Shown: positions 28,752-36,072 of the stretch, in pieces
Numbering within the stretch: position 1 is the first letter of the stretch
How the letters are laid out: each line of letters starts with the position of its first letter
Source: Sva-07 sp041685755
GTDB lineage: Bacteria; Actinomycetota; Acidimicrobiia; Acidimicrobiales; Ilumatobacteraceae
Direction: 5' to 3'
DNA length: 36,402 bases
NCBI GenBank assembly: GCA_041685755.1
Contig: JAWLFC010000021.1
Location: 1-36,402, forward strand
Program-made: the position numbers and the translations under genes
Notes under the pieces: model-generated
Seen by the model: the letters and a program-made list of their open reading frames with translations, nothing else
What the model was told of the DNA's origin: nothing
Database searches by the model: none

Positions 28752-30122
28752 TCAGGCGTCACGCTGCAGCACGGCGGCGATGCGCCGGTGCGCCGACAGC
28801 ATCTCGTCGACCCGGGGCGACACCAGCACCCCGTCACGAACGACCGGACGACCGTGCACGACGGTGTGGCGGGCCGACACCGGCCCGCACCGCAGCCAGG
28901 CTTCGATCGGGTCCGCGATCGCACCGGCGAACGCCGGGCCGGTGAGCGGCCACACGGCGACGTCGCCGACGGCGCCGACGCGCAGCGTGCCGATCTCGTC
29001 GAGACGCCCGAGGCAGCCGGCGCCGCCGATCGTGGCCATCTCGAGCGCCATGCGCGCCGTTCCGGCGGCGGCACCGTCGCGCAGCTTGGCGAGCAGCATC
29101 GCCTGGCGGGCTTCCAGCCACAGCGAGGCCGAGTCGGCCGACGACGACCCGTCGACGCCGAGGCCGACGTGGACGCCGGCGGTGCGCAGCGCCACGACCG
29201 GGGCGATGCCCGACGACAGGATCAGATTGCTCGACGGGCAGTGGGCAGCGCCGACCCCGGCCGCACCGAGGCGGCGGATCTCGTCGTCGTTCGGCATCAC
29301 GCAGTGCGCCACCCAGGTCCGGTCGCTGCACCAGCCGGTGCGCTCCAGGTACTCCATCGGACGGCAACCGAAGGTCGCCACGCTGAACTCGTCGTCCTCG
29401 GCGTTCTCGGCGAAGTGGGTGTGGAGGCGGACGTCGAGCCGCTCGGCCAGCTCGGCGGTTCGCACCATCAGCTCCTCGGTCACGCTGAACGGCGAGCACG
29501 GCGCCAGGGCGACGCGGGTCATCGCGCCGAACGAGCGGTCGTGGTGGCGCTCGACCGCTTCGACGCTGGCGGCGAGGATCTCGTCGTCGCTCGACACGAC
29601 GTCGTCGGGCGGCAGACCGCCGTCCTTGTGCGACAGCGACATCGAACCGCGGGTCGGATGGAACCGCAGCCCGATGTCACGGGCGGCGTCGATCTCGGCG
29701 CCGAGCAGGTCGCCGGCCCCGGCGGGATGCAGATACAGGTGGTCGCTCGAGGTGGTACAGCCGGCCAGGGCCAGCTCGGCGAGACCGACCCACGCCGACA
29801 CGTACGCCGCGTCGGCGTCGAGGCCCCGCCACAGCGGATAGAGCGACTGGAGCCACCCGAACAGGGCCTTGTCGGTCATCGACGGGTGCGCCCGGGTGAG
29901 GTTCTGGAACAGGTGGTGATGGGCATTGACGAGCCCGGGCGTGACGAGGCAGTCGGTGGCGTCGAGCACGCTCGCCGCTGCCGGGGGCGGCCCGGTGCCG
30001 ACGCCGGAGACGAGGCCGTCGGTGATCGCGACCCAGCCGTCGGCGAGCTCGCGCCGGTCGGCGTCGACGGTGGCGACGCATCGCGCGTTGGCGACGACCA
30101 GGTCGGCGATCGGTTCGCTCAC
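28752..30122 (-). CDS. 8-oxoguanine deaminase-type amidohydrolase
   Basis: A 456-residue amidohydrolase. The metal site begins with NAHHHLFQ (H68 and H70), followed by HTHFAENAEDD, the VAHC histidine and GLGVDGSSS (metal-bridging Asp). The combination FQNLTRAHP, LFGWLQSLYPLW, GGLPPDDVV and LAPCSPFSVT is characteristic of 8-oxoguanine deaminases such as Pseudomonas Pa0142, which convert 8-oxoguanine to urate; related hydroxy-triazine hydrolases share much of it, so substrate is probable rather than certain. The GTG at 30122 overlaps the decarboxylase stop (GTGA). It is cytoplasmic, without a signal peptide. Confidence 0.82.
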   Translation of the reverse strand: MSEPIADLVVANARCVATVDADRRELADGWVAITDGLVSGVGTGPPPAAASVLDATDCLVTPGLVNAHHHLFQNLTRAHPSMTDKALFGWLQSLYPLWRGLDADAAYVSAWVGLAELALAGCTTSSDHLYLHPAGAGDLLGAEIDAARDIGLRFHPTRGSMSLSHKDGGLPPDDVVSSDDEILAASVEAVERHHDRSFGAMTRVALAPCSPFSVTEELMVRTAELAERLDVRLHTHFAENAEDDEFSVATFGCRPMEYLERTGWCSDRTWVAHCVMPNDDEIRRLGAAGVGAAHCPSSNLILSSGIAPVVALRTAGVHVGLGVDGSSSADSASLWLEARQAMLLAKLRDGAAAGTARMALEMATIGGAGCLGRLDEIGTLRVGAVGDVAVWPLTGPAFAGAIADPIEAWLRCGPVSARHTVVHGRPVVRDGVLVSPRVDEMLSAHRRIAAVLQRDA

Positions 30123-31501
30123 GTGCCGTCACCGAGCGACTCGAGGATCGCCGCGATGTCGTCGAGCGTCGTGCGCGGGTTGACGATGCAGATCCGGAGT
30201 ACGACCTCACCCTGCCACGTCGTGGGCACCACGAACGCCCGACCGGCGGCGAGTTCGCCGTCGCTCCAGTGCTGGTAGTCGTCGGGGCTCCAGCCGACGC
30301 GGCGGAACAGCACGACCGAGAGCTCGGGCTCCATCAGCAACTCGGTGACCGGGGAGCGCTCGATCAACCGCGCCGCCGCCACCGCCGTGGAGAGCGTGCT
30401 CTCGACCGCCCGGGCGTAGGAGTCGGTGCCGTTGGTCGCCAGGCTGAACCACAGGGGCAGCCCCCGAGCTCGCCGCGAGAGGTGGTGGGCGTAGTCGCTG
30501 GCGTTCCACGGCTCGTCGTGGGGGTCGTCGGCGTGCAGCACGTCGAGGTACTCGGCGTGCTGGGTGTGGGCGGCGCGGGCCACGGCCGGGTCACGGTAGA
30601 GCAGCGCGCACGAGTCGAACGGGGCGAACAACCACTTGTGGGGATCGACGATGAAGCTGTCGGCGCGTTCGATTCCGTCGAAGCGGTCGCGCACGCTCGG
30701 CGCCGCCAATGCGGCACCCCCGTAGGCGCCGTCGACGTGGAACCACGTGTCCACCGACGCGGCGGCGTCGGCGGCGCCGGCGAGGTCGTCGATCACGCCG
30801 GCGTTCGTCGTGCCTGCCGTCGCGACGACGGCGAACACCCGGTCGCGGTCGTCGCCGAGGCCGTCGATCGTCTCCCGCAGGGTGTCGGCGCGCATCTCGC
30901 TGCGCTCGCCGGCGGGAACGACCACGACGTCGGCGTCCATGGCGCGGGCGGCCTGGGCGACCGACGAGTGGGCACCCGCCGAGGCGATCATCAGCCCGCG
31001 GGTGCGGTCGTGGGCACCGTCGGCTCGGTGTCGCCATCTCCAGCGGGCGGCGATCAGGGCGCTGAGGTTGCCGGCGGTGCCGCCGCTGACGAACACGCCG
31101 CCGGCGTCGGCCGGGAGCCCGACCAGGTCGGCGATCCATCGCAACGCCTCGTTCTCGGCGTGGATCGCCCCGGCGCCTTCGAGCCACGATCCGGCGTAGA
31201 TGCTCGACGCACCCACCACGAGGTCGAACAGCATCGACGCCTCGGTCGGCGCGGCGGGCACGAACGAGAGGAATCGCGGGTGGTCGACCGAGATGCACGC
31301 CGGCGCCAACACCTCCTCGAACACCCGCAGCGCCTCGCGCCCACCGATGCCGTCGGGCGTGATCGTCGGGCCGGCGGCGGCGCGCAGCTCGGCCGGAGCC
31401 CGAGGGTGGTCGAGCGGTGGCGGGTCCATCCGCATCCGTTCGACGGCGTAGCGGATGACGGCGTCGGTGAGCACCTCGGCGGCGTGGTCGTGGAGATGCA
31501 T
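30119..31501 (-). CDS. PLP-dependent group II amino-acid decarboxylase
   Basis: A 460-residue fold-type I PLP enzyme of the aromatic-L-amino-acid/glutamate decarboxylase group. Motifs: SGGTAGNLSALIAAR near residue 140, HSSVAQAARAM, TAGTTNAGVIDD, HVDGAYGGAAL (Asp to the PLP nitrogen) and the PLP lysine in DPHKWLFAPFD. The final third with RICIVNPRTT matches the family. Substrate cannot be predicted. ATG 31501 follows CACACT by 6 nt. It is first in an operon with the 8-oxoguanine deaminase-like gene. Confidence 0.9.
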   Translation of the reverse strand: MHLHDHAAEVLTDAVIRYAVERMRMDPPPLDHPRAPAELRAAAGPTITPDGIGGREALRVFEEVLAPACISVDHPRFLSFVPAAPTEASMLFDLVVGASSIYAGSWLEGAGAIHAENEALRWIADLVGLPADAGGVFVSGGTAGNLSALIAARWRWRHRADGAHDRTRGLMIASAGAHSSVAQAARAMDADVVVVPAGERSEMRADTLRETIDGLGDDRDRVFAVVATAGTTNAGVIDDLAGAADAAASVDTWFHVDGAYGGAALAAPSVRDRFDGIERADSFIVDPHKWLFAPFDSCALLYRDPAVARAAHTQHAEYLDVLHADDPHDEPWNASDYAHHLSRRARGLPLWFSLATNGTDSYARAVESTLSTAVAAARLIERSPVTELLMEPELSVVLFRRVGWSPDDYQHWSDGELAAGRAFVVPTTWQGEVVLRICIVNPRTTLDDIAAILESLGDGT

Positions 31502-31507
31502 CGCGCC

Positions 31508-31513
31508 AGTGTG
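31508..31513 (-). promoter_or_regulatory. -10 element of the decarboxylase operon
   Basis: Minus-strand CACACT with 6 nt to the ATG at 31501; a weak match to the leaderless pattern. Confidence 0.35.
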
Positions 31514-31550
31514 CCAGCCATTGCGCACCTCCGCCGCGACAGCAGCAGCC

Positions 31551-31583
31551 GATTGCAGCAGGGGTCGGACCCCTGGTGAAATC
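31551..31583. repeat. Palindromic element, GGGGTC-n-GACCCC family, copy 3
   Basis: The 17-nt core CAGGGGTC-G-GACCCCTG is perfect. It extends to a 33-nt imperfect hairpin with GATT and AATC ends. The core is the same as copies 1 and 2 but the outer arms differ. It overlaps the stop codon of the small membrane-protein gene and so can serve as its terminator. Confidence 0.8.
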
Positions 31584-31737
31584 AGTCGGGCAGGTCGAGC
31601 AGTTCGCTGTCGGCGAACTTCTTGCGCGTGGTGCGGTAGTAGGCCTCACCGATGATCGCCGAGGCGACGGCGCCGCTCATGATCACCACGACGGGGATCA
31701 GCAGCAGCACGATGACGAGGGCGATGGCGCCGGGCAT
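31582..31737 (-). CDS. Small single-pass membrane protein (51 residues)
   Basis: A 51-residue ORF with a strong hydrophobic N-terminal segment (IALVIVLLLIPVVVIMSGAVASAI) and a short basic-then-acidic tail (YYRTTRKKFADSELLDLPD). It resembles no family I can name. The ATG lies 4 nt after the tag stop and 6 nt after a TATCCT box (complement of 31744-31749), so it may be read both from ridA-tag and from its own start. The length, charge pattern and hairpin at its stop support a real gene. Confidence 0.65.
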   Translation of the reverse strand: MPGAIALVIVLLLIPVVVIMSGAVASAIIGEAYYRTTRKKFADSELLDLPD

Positions 31738-31741
31738 GACC

Positions 31742-32317
31742 TCAGGATAGTGCCCGGCAGGGCTCGTATCGAAAGCAGCTGGTCACGTGGTCGTTGACCA
31801 TCCCGGTCGCCTGCATGAAGGCGTAGCAGATCGTCGGACCGACGAACCCGAAGCCCCGTCGCTTCAGATCCGCGCTCATCGCCCGGGACCGGTCGGTCTC
31901 CGCGGGCACCTCGGTCATGCTGGGCCATGCGTTCTGCACGGTGACGCCGTCGACGAAGCTCCACAGGTGTGCCACCGGATCGTCGAGTTCGAGCCAGGCG
32001 CGGGCATTGCGGATCGAGGCGGCCACCTTGGCCCGGTTGCGGACGATGCCCTCGTCGGCGAGCAGGCGAGCGACGTCGTGGTCGTCGAAGCCTGCGACGA
32101 CCTCCGGGTCGAAGCCCCGGTAGGCGCGGCGGTAGCCGTCGAGCTTGCGCAGGATCGTCGACCACGACAGCCCGGCCTGCGCGCCCTCCAGGATCAGGAA
32201 CTCGAACAGCACCGCGGGATCGCGCTGGGGCACACCCCACACCTCGTCGTGGTAGCGCCGGTAGGCGTCACCGATCGACGGCCCACCGGTGAGCGCCCAG
32301 GCGCACCGCTCGGGCAT
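31742..32317 (-). CDS. tag: DNA-3-methyladenine glycosylase I (Tag)
   Basis: A 191-residue Tag-family base-excision repair enzyme that removes 3-methyladenine from alkylated DNA. The structural zinc ligands C5 (RCAW), H23 (RYHDEVWG), H177 and C181 (NDHVTSCF) are all present. The substrate-pocket segment FEFLILEGAQAGLSW includes the key glutamate E44, and the helix-hairpin-helix region ARLLADEGIVRNRAKVAA is intact. Length is as in E. coli (187). ATG 32317 lies 3 nt after the ridA stop, so the two are co-transcribed. Confidence 0.95.
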   Translation of the reverse strand: MPERCAWALTGGPSIGDAYRRYHDEVWGVPQRDPAVLFEFLILEGAQAGLSWSTILRKLDGYRRAYRGFDPEVVAGFDDHDVARLLADEGIVRNRAKVAASIRNARAWLELDDPVAHLWSFVDGVTVQNAWPSMTEVPAETDRSRAMSADLKRRGFGFVGPTICYAFMQATGMVNDHVTSCFRYEPCRALS

Positions 32318-32320
32318 CGC

Positions 32321-32671
32321 CTACTGCGGCACGTACGCCCAGGCCTCGACCTCGACGAGGAAGTTGCCGGGAAGTGCGGCGACGCCGACGGTCGAGCGCG
32401 CCGGGCGATGCGCCCCGAACGCCTCGGCGTAGGCCTCGTTGAACGCGGCGAAGTTCTCCATGTCGGTCAGGAAGCAGGTCGTCTTGACGATGTCGTCGAG
32501 GCCGGCGCCGACGGTGGCGAGCTGGGCGGCGACGTTCGCCATCGTCTGCGTGGTCTCGGCGCACACTCCACCGTCGACCTTGACGCCGTCGCGCATGCCG
32601 CCCTGGCCGGAGACGATGACGAAGTCGCCGGCACGCACGACGGGACTGTAGGGGCCCAGTGGCTTGGTCAT
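32321..32671 (-). CDS. RidA-family enamine/imine deaminase
   Basis: A 116-residue YjgF/YER057c/UK114-family protein. RidA proteins hydrolyse reactive 2-aminoacrylate and similar enamines as trimers. The start MTKPLGPYSPVVRAGDFV, the IVSGQGG loop and the C-terminal RPARSTVGVAALP - LVEVEAWAY match; the catalytic arginine is in RPARST. ATG 32671 is favoured because TACGTT lies 6 nt upstream; an upstream in-frame start at 32704 adds a tail that does not belong to the family. It is first in ridA-tag-small membrane protein. Confidence 0.9.
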   Translation of the reverse strand: MTKPLGPYSPVVRAGDFVIVSGQGGMRDGVKVDGGVCAETTQTMANVAAQLATVGAGLDDIVKTTCFLTDMENFAAFNEAYAEAFGAHRPARSTVGVAALPGNFLVEVEAWAYVPQ

Positions 32672-32677
32672 CGCCCC

Positions 32678-32683
32678 AACGTA
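32678..32683 (-). promoter_or_regulatory. -10 element of ridA-tag
   Basis: Minus-strand TACGTT with 6 nt to the ATG; leaderless pattern. Confidence 0.5.
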
Positions 32684-32698
32684 GCCCGTGCACGGGTC

Positions 32699-33688
32699 GT
32701 GCACGGGGCCGCCGACGGCGGCGCACGACGGAGGGATATCGTCGGGCCCATCGAACCATCAGCGCGTCCCCCCGCCCCCTCCCGTCCCGTCCTGGCCCTC
32801 CCCGGGCGCCTCAGCCGGCGCAGCTTCCTCATCGGCGCCGCCGCCACCGGCGTGCTCGCGGCATGCGGCTCCGACGACGGCAGTTCCGGCTCCGGCTCCG
32901 AGGGCACCGGTGGTGGCGAGGGCACGCCGGCGCTCGCTGCGGGCAGCTTCACCCTCGTGCAGCGGTTCCCCCAGAACGTGCAGGAGCCCGGCAGCCTGCG
33001 ACTCCCGATGAGCCTGGGAACCGACACCGGCGGCCTCGTCCAGGACGGCCCTGCCTCGCTCGGCGCCCAGGTCACCGACGTCGACGGCAACGCGATCGGC
33101 GACCGCCTGACGGCGGCTCGTCGCGATGTCGAGCCGGGCCCGTACTACGACTTCCGCGCCGAGGTCGCTGCGCCCGGCGTCTACTACCTCGTCGTCGACG
33201 GCGGCCCCGAGCAGGGCGCGGCGTTCCAGGTCATGGAAGCGGGAACCGTGGCCGTCCCCGGCCCCGGACGGCCACTGCCGCCCTTCGACACTCCGACCGT
33301 CGACGACGCCCGCGGGGTCGAACTCGTCTGCACCCGCAGCCCCGAACCGTGCCCGTTCCACGAGCTGACCCTCACCGAGGCGCTCGCCTCCGGTAAGGGA
33401 GTCGTGTACCTCGTGGGCACCCCGGCGTTCTGCTCGACCGGCACGTGTGCGCCGGCGCTGGAGTCGATCATCGACCTCCGCGACTCCTACGCCGACCGGT
33501 ACGAGTTCGTCCATGCCGAGGTGTACACCGACGACACCGCCACCACCCCCGCACCGGCGGTGGGTGCGGTGAGCCTCACGTACGAGCCGGCGCTGTTCAT
33601 CGCCGACGCCTCGGGCACGGTCGTCGAACGGCTCGACGCCGTGTGGGACGAGACAGAACTCGCCGAGGTGCTCGACCGGGTCAGCTGA
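32699..33688 (+). CDS. Tat-exported redoxin-like lipoprotein
   Basis: Up to 329 residues. A twin-arginine signal LSRRSFLIGAAATGVLAACGS combines a Tat motif with a lipobox, so the protein should be exported folded and lipid-anchored. A beta-sandwich-like middle region (about residues 85-190) precedes a thioredoxin-like C-terminal domain with the redox pair C245-x4-C250 in TPAFCSTGTCAP; the family spacing in such actinobacterial proteins is similar. A second pair, CTRSPEPC, lies upstream. The start is uncertain: GTG 32699 is the only canonical choice but gives about 40 residues before the twin arginines. ATC 32750 lies exactly 7 nt after a TATCGT box, and CTG 32792 would give a compact signal. 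It overlaps the erpA stop by 8 bases. Confidence 0.8.
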   Translation: MHGAADGGARRRDIVGPIEPSARPPAPSRPVLALPGRLSRRSFLIGAAATGVLAACGSDDGSSGSGSEGTGGGEGTPALAAGSFTLVQRFPQNVQEPGSLRLPMSLGTDTGGLVQDGPASLGAQVTDVDGNAIGDRLTAARRDVEPGPYYDFRAEVAAPGVYYLVVDGGPEQGAAFQVMEAGTVAVPGPGRPLPPFDTPTVDDARGVELVCTRSPEPCPFHELTLTEALASGKGVVYLVGTPAFCSTGTCAPALESIIDLRDSYADRYEFVHAEVYTDDTATTPAPAVGAVSLTYEPALFIADASGTVVERLDAVWDETELAEVLDRVS

Positions 33689-34010
33689 AGCTCTGGCCGC
33701 ACCCGCAGGTGCGCGAGGCGTTCGGGTTCGTGATCGCGAAGCCCGACTGGTCGAGGCCGTCCTTGTAGTCGAGCGTCGCTCCCTCGAGGAGCTGCTTCGA
33801 GGCCGGATCGACGACGACCTTCACGAACCCGTCGTCGCCGTAGGTGGCCTCGGTGTCGTCGGCGGCGATGTCGCCGTCGAAGAACATCTCGTAGGAGAAG
33901 CCGCTGCATCCGCCGGGACGCACCGCGACGCGCAGTGCCAACTCCTCGGCACCTTCGTCGGCGAGCAACTGACGGACCTTGACGGCGGCGGAATCGGTGA
34001 GCGTGATCAT
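33681..34010 (-). CDS. erpA: A-type iron-sulfur carrier (ErpA/IscA-like)
   Basis: A 109-residue HesB-family A-type carrier that receives Fe-S clusters and passes them to target enzymes. The three cluster cysteines are present: C35 (GGCSGF) and C102 and C104 (TCGCG). The motif GFAITNPNASRTCGCGQSF is typical. ATG 34010 has AGGAGG upstream. Which A-type class (IscA, ErpA, SufA) it belongs to cannot be settled from sequence alone; single-copy actinobacterial proteins are usually called ErpA. It follows sufR by 30 nt and is likely co-regulated with it. Confidence 0.92.
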   Translation of the reverse strand: MITLTDSAAVKVRQLLADEGAEELALRVAVRPGGCSGFSYEMFFDGDIAADDTEATYGDDGFVKVVVDPASKQLLEGATLDYKDGLDQSGFAITNPNASRTCGCGQSFS

Positions 34011-34014
34011 GGAA

Positions 34015-34043
34015 CCTCCTGAGGTTGCAGGTATCTCAATTTA
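34015..34043 (-). promoter_or_regulatory. RBS and -10 element of erpA
   Basis: AGGAGG (complement of 34015-34020) lies 4 nt before the ATG. TAAATT (complement of 34038-34043) overlaps the sufR stop and could start a separate transcript with a leader of about 20 nt. Confidence 0.45.
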
Positions 34044-34739
34044 GCGGGAAGCGACCGTCACCCGACAGGGGGTGCGGCTGGTCAGGGTGCAGAACTCGTC
34101 GACCTCGCCGTCGCCCATCTCGGCGACGAACCCGGCGACCAGGCCTCGGTGCAGGCCGCACACGAGCTCGGGGTGCTGTGCGGCCAGTTCGGCGAAGGGA
34201 CAGTTGGCGAACGCGACGACCGCGGCGTCGGGGTCGTCGGGGCTGTCGGTGACGATCGGGTCGAAGCCGAGCCGATCGAGGTCGGACACCAGCGCCTCGA
34301 GCGTGGACGGTGCCTGCTGGTAGGGCTCGGCCCGCCCGATTCCCTCGATGCGGCCGACTGCCTCGGCGTCGTCGGCACTCGCCTGCAGGCGGGTGGCCAT
34401 CGCGAGGACCATGCGGGCGAGCACGGGCATCGTCGGCGGCTCGAACCCGAGCGACGGTGCATGTGGGGCCAGCGAGTAGCGGTGCTGGGGTCGTCCGACG
34501 TCGCCGCGCCCGCCGACCTGGACGTCGAGCAGGCCGACGTCGCGCATGCGCTCCAGGTGAGGGCGTACGGTGTTCGGGTGCAGGCCGAGCGACTCGGAGA
34601 TGTCGGCCGTGGCGAGCGGACGCGCCGAGCGCGCCAGTTCGAGGTAGATCGCGTAGCGGGTGTTGTCACCCAGCGCCTTGAGCAGGTCGAGCTGTGGTGT
34701 CCCAGCCGGCGTCGCCTCCGATCCGTCGTCTCGCTCCAC
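34041..34739 (-). CDS. sufR: SufR-like Fe-S-sensing transcriptional repressor
   Basis: A 232-residue regulator with an N-terminal winged helix (LLKALGDNTRYAIYLEL - TADISESLGLHPNTVRPHLERMRDVGLL) and a C-terminal cysteine-bearing domain. Cysteines C180, C194, C217 and C225 lie in NCPFAELAAQHPELVC and EFCTLTSRTPC, the pattern of actinobacterial SufR, where a cluster controls DNA binding to the suf operon. The spacing C-x13-C-x22-C-x7-C differs from the cyanobacterial form. The GTG at 34739 follows TAATCT by 6 nt. The adjacent erpA and divergent mrp, both Fe-S genes, fit the assignment; no sufBCD is in the window. Confidence 0.85.
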   Translation of the reverse strand: MERDDGSEATPAGTPQLDLLKALGDNTRYAIYLELARSARPLATADISESLGLHPNTVRPHLERMRDVGLLDVQVGGRGDVGRPQHRYSLAPHAPSLGFEPPTMPVLARMVLAMATRLQASADDAEAVGRIEGIGRAEPYQQAPSTLEALVSDLDRLGFDPIVTDSPDDPDAAVVAFANCPFAELAAQHPELVCGLHRGLVAGFVAEMGDGEVDEFCTLTSRTPCRVTVASR

Positions 34740-34745
34740 ACCCGG

Positions 34746-34751
34746 AGATTA
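34746..34751 (-). promoter_or_regulatory. -10 element of sufR
   Basis: Minus-strand TAATCT with 6 nt to the GTG; leaderless pattern. Only 15 bp separate it from the mrp -10 box, so a repressor here would affect both. Confidence 0.5.
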
Positions 34752-34766
34752 CACGGAATCGGCCGG

Positions 34767-34772
34767 TAAAAT
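34767..34772 (+). promoter_or_regulatory. -10 element of mrp (leaderless)
   Basis: TAAAAT, the best -10 in the window, with exactly 7 nt to the ATG at 34780. It overlaps an upstream in-frame ATG at 34771, which argues that 34780 is the real start. Confidence 0.65.
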
Positions 34773-34779
34773 GCATCGC

Positions 34780-35994
34780 ATGTCCGCCAACACCGTCACG
34801 CAACCTGCGGTCTCCGCACCGCCGACGGTCGAGGAGGTGACGAGCGTGCTCGGCACCGTCATCGACCCCGAACTCGGCGCCGACATCGTGTCGCTCGGCA
34901 TGGTCCCCTCGGTCGAGGTGGCCCCCGACGGCGTCGTCACGGTGGGCGTGAAGCTCACGATCGGCGGCTGTCCGCTGCGCGCCGAGATCAAGAAGGAAGT
35001 CGAGACCCGCGTGGGCGTCCATCCCGGCGTGAGCGACGTCAAGATCTCCTGGGGCGAGATGAACGCCGAAGAACGCAGCGAGGTCATGACCAAGGCCCGC
35101 TGGAACGCCCGTCAGAACGCCCCCGACACCGAAGTGCCGCTGAGCTGCAAGGTGCTGGCGATCGCCAGCGGCAAGGGCGGCGTCGGCAAGAGTTCGGTCA
35201 CCGTCAATCTCGCCGCTGCACTGGCCGCTGCGGGCCACACCGTCGGCGTGCTCGACGCCGACATCTGGGGCTTCTCGGTGCCCCGCCTGCTCGGCATCTC
35301 CGATCGCATGGAGGCGATGAAGGTCGACGGTTCGGACAAGCCCAAGATCGTGCCGAACGAGCGCATCGTCGGCGACGGCGTGCTCAAGGTCGTCTCCACC
35401 GGCTTCCTCGTCGACGAGGACACCGCACTCATGTGGCGGGGGCTGATGCTCACCAAGGCCGTCGAGCAGTTCCTGCGCGACGTGTCGTGGGGCCACCTCG
35501 ACTACCTGCTGATCGACATGCCGCCGGGAACCGGCGACGTGCAGATGGGCCTCGCCCGCATGCTGCCGAGCACCGACCTGATCGTCGTCACGACACCGGC
35601 GCTGGCGGCGCAGAAGGTCGCGCAGCGCGCCGCCGACATGGCCCGGCGCAGCTTCCTGAACGTCATCGGCGTGATCGAGAACATGAGCGCGTTCACGTGC
35701 GACCACGGCGAGTCGTACGCGCTGTTCGGTTCCGGCGGCGGTCAGGCGCTGGCCGATTCCATCGAGGCCCCGTTGCTCGGCCAGGTACCGCTGGAGCCCG
35801 ACGTGGCCGCCGGTGGCGATGCCGGCGAGCCGGTCGCCCTCGGCGGCGTCGGTGCCGCTGCCGACGCGTTCCGGGCGATCGCCGACCGCATCCTGACCGA
35901 CATCGCCCCACCCGCCGAACCCATCGACATGGCGGGCTGCTCGGCGCGCGAGTACACCGAGGCCGTCACCCCCGTCGCCGTCACCCGAGGCTGA
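34780..35994 (+). CDS. Mrp/ApbC-family Fe-S cluster carrier ATPase
   Basis: A 404-residue protein: N-terminal MIP18/DUF59 domain (about residues 15-95, with LGTVIDPELGADIVSLGM) and a deviant Walker A P-loop ATPase (ASGKGGVGKSSVTVN), followed by DADIWGFSVPRLLGI and DMPPGTGDVQM switch motifs. Mrp proteins bind and deliver Fe-S clusters. The usual C-terminal CxxC is reduced to FTCDHGES with one Cys, plus a Cys in MAGCSARE near the end. Start 34780 fits the promoter. It is divergent from sufR-erpA, completing an Fe-S gene group. Confidence 0.93.
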   Translation: MSANTVTQPAVSAPPTVEEVTSVLGTVIDPELGADIVSLGMVPSVEVAPDGVVTVGVKLTIGGCPLRAEIKKEVETRVGVHPGVSDVKISWGEMNAEERSEVMTKARWNARQNAPDTEVPLSCKVLAIASGKGGVGKSSVTVNLAAALAAAGHTVGVLDADIWGFSVPRLLGISDRMEAMKVDGSDKPKIVPNERIVGDGVLKVVSTGFLVDEDTALMWRGLMLTKAVEQFLRDVSWGHLDYLLIDMPPGTGDVQMGLARMLPSTDLIVVTTPALAAQKVAQRAADMARRSFLNVIGVIENMSAFTCDHGESYALFGSGGGQALADSIEAPLLGQVPLEPDVAAGGDAGEPVALGGVGAAADAFRAIADRILTDIAPPAEPIDMAGCSAREYTEAVTPVAVTRG

Positions 35995-36016
35995 ATCCCA
36001 CCCCGACGCCGGCGTC

Positions 36017-36059
36017 TGCGTCAGCGACAACACCGAAATCAGCGATGATCGCTGACGCA
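36017..36059. repeat. Inverted repeat between convergent mrp and Nudix genes
   Basis: Eleven-base arms TGCGTCAGCGA and TCGCTGACGCA enclose a 21-nt loop. The loop holds a third TCAGCGA (36040-36046) that can pair with the right arm instead (3-nt loop), so two hairpins compete. It probably terminates both converging transcripts. Confidence 0.65.
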
Positions 36060-36072
36060 AACGAAGGTGTCG

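Noticed and set aside
33431..33448. A selenocysteine site in the redoxin
   Set aside because: Both redox positions are encoded by cysteine codons (TGC and TGT), with no in-frame TGA.
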